Source of the DNA: an uncultured Lachnospiraceae bacterium
GTDB taxonomy: Bacteria; Bacillota; Clostridia; Lachnospirales; Lachnospiraceae
Reading direction: 5' to 3'
NCBI GenBank assembly: GCA_934376945.1
Contig: CAKRPI010000080.1
Span: 1-10,407, forward strand
Length of the DNA stretch: 10,407 nt
The notes below the pieces were generated by a model that searched no databases, was not told the origin of the DNA, and saw nothing but the letters and a program-made list of their open reading frames with translations. Every line of letters starts with the position of its first letter. Positions within the stretch are counted from its first letter, which is position 1. Positions 7,008 through 10,407 of the stretch are shown piece by piece. The translations under genes were made by a program, and so were the position numbers.

Positions 7008-7013
7008 GAACAT

Positions 7014-7041
7014 ATTCTATCACGAAAAAACAGATTGTCAA
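7014..7041 (-). promoter_or_regulatory. Promoter of the aminotransferase transcript
   Basis: On the minus strand a perfect -35 TTGACA (7041-7036) is followed after 16 bp by TAGAAT (7019-7014), one mismatch from consensus. Transcription is expected from about 7007. No other good hexamer pair lies in the DUF1002-aminotransferase gap. Confidence 0.75.
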
Positions 7042-7104
7042 TACCAGATTTTGTTTTTCCAAACGTACAATCCTTCTGTAAAACGGGCATTCGCATTCCA
7101 TACA

Positions 7105-7135
7105 CCGCTTAGTGCTCCGCGCACTTGAAACGCGG
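7105..7135 (-). other. GC-rich hairpin after the DUF1002 gene
   Basis: CCGC (7105-7108) can pair with GCGG (7132-7135), and AGTGC (7111-7115) pairs with GCACT (7121-7125) around TCCGC. It lies 17 bp past the DUF1002 stop codon on the minus strand. It has no T-run, so it is at best a weak or processed 3' end. No better terminator for that gene is visible before the aminotransferase promoter. Confidence 0.3.
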
Positions 7136-7151
7136 GAATACTTATCTGTGT

Positions 7152-8966
7152 TCAGCTTACTGTCACATCACAGGAATACGTATCCAACAGATTTCCGTCT
7201 GCATCATAGAAGGAGATTGTCACTGCCGTCTCTCCTGCTTTCCAGAATGTTACTGCAAGACTTCCATCCTCACTGAATTCAGACTGTTCAAATGTCTCCT
7301 GTGCCTCATCAGCACTCTCAACGCAGGCATAAGTTGCATCCGTACCACTCATCACAATCTGGCCATCTACTGTATCGCCTGCCTTTACTCCATCAAGCGG
7401 AAGATTAAGGCTAAAACCGAATGGAGCAGTCTGAATCTGCCAGCTGGTACCGTCAGTTGCCTCAGAAGTTCCAACGCCGTCCTGCGTCTCAAAAGCATCC
7501 TGAGACAGAACTACGTAGTACTGCCCATCTCCTTTAAGCGGCTGATTCAGAAGAATTCTTGCCTGATATCCGGATGCCCAGTCAAGATCTGCAAGCGAAC
7601 GGGCCGACATCGGCGCAAGCTTTACTCTGGATGTATCATTCATATTAACAGTATCTACTGCTGTGCCATCCGCACTGCTATATACTGTCAGTGTACCGGA
7701 TCCGGCAATCAGATCCTCTCTCTGGAACTGAACCGTCAATTCATTCACACCTGCCGGAACTGCTGCATAGCCGTTTACCTCGGATGTTGCCGGTGTAAAT
7801 ACAAAATCATCCATCGGGATAACCTCAAGATTGCCAGCTACGATCTCATCTCCGTCTGTCTCTGTCTCATTAACCTCATCGGCCGGATCGCTTTCATCAA
7901 TATCAATCACATTGCCCTCATCGGCCGGATCGCTTTCACCATTTTCTGTTTCTGCATTCTCATCCGTATATGAATCCGTAGATGTAATATCGAAATCAGA
8001 ACCCGATTCTGTCTCGATTGCTCCGGATGTCTCCGGTGTCAGGGCAGATGAATCTGTAGCATCAAATGCAACACCGTCTCCAAGCGCCGCATCATCTGTA
8101 TTCATCAGAATGCTGTCTGCAGAAAGCTCTGTTTCTGTCTCAATCTGCTGCGTATCATCGATTTCCACCTTCTGACCGTCTCCAGCACTCGTACTGTCTA
8201 CGTTCTGCTCTACACGTTCCAGTGTTGTTTTCATATCGTCATAATCGTAATCCTGCTGGGAAATCTCATCCAGAAGGCTGTTCAGCAGGTTCCGGTCTTC
8301 CTCTGTAAGAGAAATATTTTTCTCCTCGGCTACATTGTTGATAATGACATCAATATCATTCTGTGTCACATCATTTCCCTGAATGACCTGCATCTTACTG
8401 TCGTTAACAATCTCGGTTGCCAACTGCTGACCGATGGAGCTTGCAATCGTCGTCGTCGTGATCATCTCCTGCGTTGCAATCTCCTTTTTCGTCTCATCAA
8501 GCTGGACACCGACTGCCGATTCGTATGCCATCAGAATACCGGTCAATGCACCTGTACCGGAAACCTCAAACGGAGATGCCGCAAGTACCTCGCAGTTGAC
8601 AACGCCTGAAGTCGATAATGTCGTTGCGATCATATTGCTGGTCACCCAGGAAAGATTTGCTGTCTTAACCTGGATTCCACCTGAATTAGTCGGGTTGACG
8701 TATGCACAGCTATATGTCCGTGAACCGATCTGCTCAAGCGGGACATAGGAACTGAGATGATCTCGTTCATCCTGATTCGTAATCGTCAGTGTCTGAAGAT
8801 TCTGTCCTGCAACACCGAAGTAACGGAGAATCGCCTGTTTCTGATCTTCAGAAAGATCCGCGCCAAGTGTAACAACTCTCTGACCATCCGCAAAAACTGT
8901 AACGGAAGGTACTGCTGCCATCGCACACAGCACACTCATAAGTACCGCCATCGTTTTTCTTTTCAT
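7152..8966 (-). CDS. Secreted DUF1002 (YpuA-like) protein with C-terminal extension
   Basis: A 604-aa exported protein. Residues 1-26 form a signal peptide (MKRK, hydrophobic core, cleavage after VFA). DUF1002 spans about 27-257, recognisable from VVTLGADLSEDQKQAILRYF, TITNQDERDHL, SSYVPLEQIG, RTYSCAYV and SGVVNCEVLAASPFEVSGTGALTGIL. The molecular function of DUF1002 is unknown. Residues about 258-385 form an acidic, Ser/Thr-rich linker containing a duplicated ESDPADE. The 386-604 tail is beta-rich with Ig-like character (ending in AGETAVTISFYDADGNLLDTY-type sequence) and is unassigned. Plain YpuA-type proteins are about 290 aa, so this one is roughly double. No LPxTG motif or C-terminal membrane anchor is seen, so it may be released or held non-covalently. 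The ATG at 8966 follows AGAGGAAT and starts the signal peptide; the 28-aa upstream extension is rejected. It is divergent from lexA. Confidence 0.85.
   Translation of the reverse strand: MKRKTMAVLMSVLCAMAAVPSVTVFADGQRVVTLGADLSEDQKQAILRYFGVAGQNLQTLTITNQDERDHLSSYVPLEQIGSRTYSCAYVNPTNSGGIQVKTANLSWVTSNMIATTLSTSGVVNCEVLAASPFEVSGTGALTGILMAYESAVGVQLDETKKEIATQEMITTTTIASSIGQQLATEIVNDSKMQVIQGNDVTQNDIDVIINNVAEEKNISLTEEDRNLLNSLLDEISQQDYDYDDMKTTLERVEQNVDSTSAGDGQKVEIDDTQQIETETELSADSILMNTDDAALGDGVAFDATDSSALTPETSGAIETESGSDFDITSTDSYTDENAETENGESDPADEGNVIDIDESDPADEVNETETDGDEIVAGNLEVIPMDDFVFTPATSEVNGYAAVPAGVNELTVQFQREDLIAGSGTLTVYSSADGTAVDTVNMNDTSRVKLAPMSARSLADLDWASGYQARILLNQPLKGDGQYYVVLSQDAFETQDGVGTSEATDGTSWQIQTAPFGFSLNLPLDGVKAGDTVDGQIVMSGTDATYACVESADEAQETFEQSEFSEDGSLAVTFWKAGETAVTISFYDADGNLLDTYSCDVTVS
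7874..7938 (-). repeat. Internal 23-bp duplication in the acidic linker
   Basis: A 23-bp sequence containing ATCGGCCGGATCGC occurs identically at 7874-7896 and 7916-7938, a period of 42 bp or 14 codons. It encodes the twice-repeated ESDPADE (residues 344-350 and 358-364 of the DUF1002 protein). The identity at the DNA level suggests a recent in-frame duplication and possible length variation between strains. Confidence 0.8.
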
Positions 8967-9046
8967 ATAGAATTCCTCTCTTTCTGTGACTTCTTTCAGC
9001 ACACATTCAGAAATGCTCTGCCAAAAGAATGTCTGTTTGTTTACCA

Positions 9047-9075
9047 ATTATAGCATCCACTTCAAAAGATTACAA
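9047..9075 (-). promoter_or_regulatory. Promoter of the DUF1002 gene
   Basis: On the minus strand TTGTAA (9075-9070) is followed after 17 bp by a perfect TATAAT (9052-9047). Transcription would begin near 9040, about 75 nt before the ATG at 8966. It lies roughly 45 bp from the lexA control region, and the two promoters diverge. Confidence 0.7.
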
Positions 9076-9117
9076 GAAAACAAAAAGAACGTAATCCTTA
9101 ATCTTTTTCAAACATAC

Positions 9118-9157
9118 AAAACATCCGTTTGCTTTTTTTGAAATTCTGTGATATACT
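9118..9157 (+). promoter_or_regulatory. lexA: lexA promoter with imperfect SOS-box-like site
   Basis: TTGCTT (9129-9134), a 17-bp spacer and TATACT (9152-9157) with TG at 9149-9150 make an extended -10 promoter, giving a start near 9164 and a leader of about 22 nt. AAAACATCCGTTTG (9118-9131) overlaps the -35. It resembles the Gram-positive LexA box (CGAAC-N4-GTTCG type) with one good half (GTTTG) and one degenerate half. A further half-like CAAAC lies at 9109-9113. The overlap with the -35 would suit LexA autorepression, but the match is imperfect. Confidence 0.55.
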
Positions 9158-9186
9158 GAAAAAAACACTTGTACGGGAGGTATAAT

Positions 9187-9804
9187 ATGGAAGAAAGACC
9201 TATTTCCAAAAAACAGGAAGAAATTTTAAATTATATAAAAAATGAAATTCTGGAGCGAGGATTTCCCCCTGCAGTCCGAGAGATCTGTCAGGCAGTCGGA
9301 TTAAAATCAACATCCTCCGTTCATTCTCATCTGGAATCACTGGAGCGCAACGGATATATCCGCCGTGACCCAACCAAACCGCGCGCGATTGAAATTCTCG
9401 ATGAATCTTTCAACATGATCCGCCGCGAGATGGTAAATGTTCCAATTATTGGTACTGTTGCTGCAGGACAGCCGATTCTCGCAGAGCAGAACATTGAGGG
9501 TTATTTTCCAATCCCAACAGAATATATGCCGAACAAGCAGTCTTTTATGCTTAAGGTAAAGGGTCAGAGTATGATCAATGCCGGTATCCTTGACGGTGAC
9601 AAAGTCCTTGTCAAGCAGCAGGCTACTGCAGAGAACGGCGATATTGTAGTTGCACTTGTAGATGATTCCGCTACAGTTAAAACATACTATAAAGAAAATG
9701 GACACTATCGTCTCCAGCCGGAAAATGATTCCATGGATCCAATTATTGTCGATGAGTGCGAGATTCTCGGAAAAGTATTCGGTGTGTTCCGAATCTTCCA
9801 GTAG
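9187..9804 (+). CDS. lexA: LexA, SOS-response transcriptional repressor
   Basis: LexA represses DNA-damage genes and cleaves itself when stimulated by RecA filaments. The 205-aa length is typical. The winged-helix DNA-binding domain spans 1-68 ([12 protein letters not shown], then [33 protein letters not shown]). The cleavage site is Ala93-Gly94 in [10 protein letters not shown]. The S24 peptidase domain has nucleophile Ser128 ([14 protein letters not shown]) and general base Lys165 (TVKTYY), and ends in [10 protein letters not shown]. All catalytic elements are intact. I chose the ATG at 9187 because GGGAGG (9175-9180) lies 6 nt upstream; an in-frame start at 9169 precedes that site. The candidate SOS box in its promoter suggests autoregulation. 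It is monocistronic in this window, with a bidirectional terminator after it. Confidence 0.97.
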   Translation: MEERPISKKQEEILNYIKNEILERGFPPAVREICQAVGLKSTSSVHSHLESLERNGYIRRDPTKPRAIEILDESFNMIRREMVNVPIIGTVAAGQPILAEQNIEGYFPIPTEYMPNKQSFMLKVKGQSMINAGILDGDKVLVKQQATAENGDIVVALVDDSATVKTYYKENGHYRLQPENDSMDPIIVDECEILGKVFGVFRIFQ

Positions 9805-9871
9805 CTTTCAAAAATGCAGAGGAATTCTCGCTTTGAGCTTTCTATCATATCCTGTTTCTTGTAAGCAAAAG

Positions 9872-9918
9872 AAAAGAAGCGCCAAAACCGCATTTTCAAC
9901 GGTTCCGGCGCTTCTTTT
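9872..9918. terminator. Bidirectional terminator after lexA
   Basis: AAAAGAAGCGCC (9872-9883) pairs perfectly with GGCGCTTCTTTT (9907-9918), and a nested AACCG (9886-9890)/CGGTT (9900-9904) stem lies inside. The A-rich 5' and T-rich 3' flanks make it work in both directions. It lies 67 bp past the lexA stop and 10 bp from the stop of the convergent SseB-family gene. Confidence 0.92.
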
Positions 9919-9928
9919 CGGTTGTTTT

Positions 9929-10407
9929 TCAGGCTTCTGTTCCGAAACGTTTCGGAAGTCCTTCAAGCAGCTCTTTTGGCATTGCAAGATGGAATCCGGC
10001 CGGATTTAAGAGAAATCCCTTGGAATCCTTGATCAAAAGCTTTGAAAGATTTGCAAACGGCATTGCAAGTGCTTTAAATTTATTATCACGATTAAATTTC
10101 GCAAGCTCGTTCGGGTCCGTAAACAACGGCTGAAGCACATCGCCATTCTTATTCTTCAAAATCGGAAGGCGATACTTCTTTTCTTTCAGCTTTTCGATAT
10201 CCGTTTCCGGTCCCTCCAGAAGCTCAATCGGGATAATGTAGCGTGCCTTGAAAAGATTTGCTGCAAGCTCCTCTTCAAGATCTGCAACCTGCTTTTCCTC
10301 ATTCGGGATCGGTCGTGCAGCTTCCTGCATAAAATACAGTCCGGTCAGCTGCAGCTCCGGATTCATGATCGGCTGCTGCTCTTTCGGAAGCTTGGAGAAA
10401 TCCGGAC
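9929..10407 (-). CDS. SseB-family protein, C-terminal part (runs off the window)
   Basis: The reading frame is open from the right edge to a stop at 9929, giving at least 159 codons. The ATG at 10366 is internal, since sequence beyond it (KLPKEQQPIMNPEL) continues without a stop, so the true start is outside the window. The block RLPILKNKNGDVLQPLFTDPNELAKF, then ALAMPFANLSKLL and GFLLNPAGFHLAMPKELLEGL, fits the SseB N-terminal domain family (proteins related to enhanced serine sensitivity SseB). The precise biochemical role is not established. No membrane segment is seen in the visible part. It converges on lexA and shares its terminator. Confidence 0.78.
   Translation of the reverse strand, partial: PDFSKLPKEQQPIMNPELQLTGLYFMQEAARPIPNEEKQVADLEEELAANLFKARYIIPIELLEGPETDIEKLKEKKYRLPILKNKNGDVLQPLFTDPNELAKFNRDNKFKALAMPFANLSKLLIKDSKGFLLNPAGFHLAMPKELLEGLPKRFGTEA

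Noticed and set aside
6840..7013. 58-residue N-terminal extension of the aminotransferase
   Set aside because: The frame is open by chance. Its first ATG touches the -10 hexamer, there is no ribosome binding site, and the stretch contains terminator structure. Family homology begins at 6839.
7125..7973. 282-codon plus-strand open frame
   Set aside because: It is antisense to the DUF1002 gene, Cys/Ile-rich with no recognisable domain, and has no proper start signal. It is a shadow of the real coding strand.

Overview
This window looks like the chromosome of a low-to-mid GC Firmicute of the class Clostridia, most probably a Lachnospiraceae gut anaerobe. That is inferred from a Gram-positive-type LexA, DUF1002 (YpuA-like) and DUF4317 proteins, a XerS-like recombinase, AGGAG-type ribosome binding sites and AT-rich intergenic DNA. 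No rRNA, tRNA, CRISPR array, phage module or intact insertion sequence is visible. Most of the window is ordinary housekeeping or conserved accessory content. The more unusual material is in the non-coding DNA.

Layout, left to right. (1) 1-1626: enolase (eno, +) with a structured upstream region and a strong intrinsic terminator. (2) 1627-3166: a very AT-rich intergenic region rich in symmetric sites. These are a 42-bp imperfect palindrome whose arms resemble the XerD half of a dif site, two ATAGATCTAT palindromes 32 bp apart, and an extended -10 promoter with a long leader. It precedes a 355-aa tyrosine recombinase most like XerS. (3) 3185-5313: a convergent minus-strand run, transcribed in the order DUF4317 protein (short form), TraX-family membrane protein, GNAT acetyltransferase. 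The genes are 29 and 11 bp apart and are probably one operon. (4) 5432-5880: a 118-bp MITE-like element with perfect 11-bp terminal inverted repeats, then a solitary HicB-like protein (+) and a shared bidirectional terminator. (5) 5982-7041: a D-amino-acid-aminotransferase-type class IV transaminase (-) behind a good promoter and a roughly 168-nt leader with an intrinsic terminator and competing pairing arms, a candidate attenuator. (6) 7152-9075: a large secreted DUF1002 protein (-) with an acidic linker and a C-terminal extension, transcribed divergently from lexA. (7) 9118-9804: lexA (+), with an imperfect SOS-box-like site over its own -35. (8) 9872-10407: a bidirectional terminator and the C-terminal part of an SseB-family gene (-) that runs off the right edge.

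The neighbouring genes do not form one obvious pathway. The functional links I can support are the three-gene DUF4317-traX-GNAT operon, likely lexA autoregulation, a possible recombinase/target-site pairing, and cis-regulation of the aminotransferase by its leader. Pieces of one short repeat (CYGCTTCRCAGYTT) occur in three intergenic regions (70-83, 3185-3209, 5489-5513), which suggests a dispersed repeat family.
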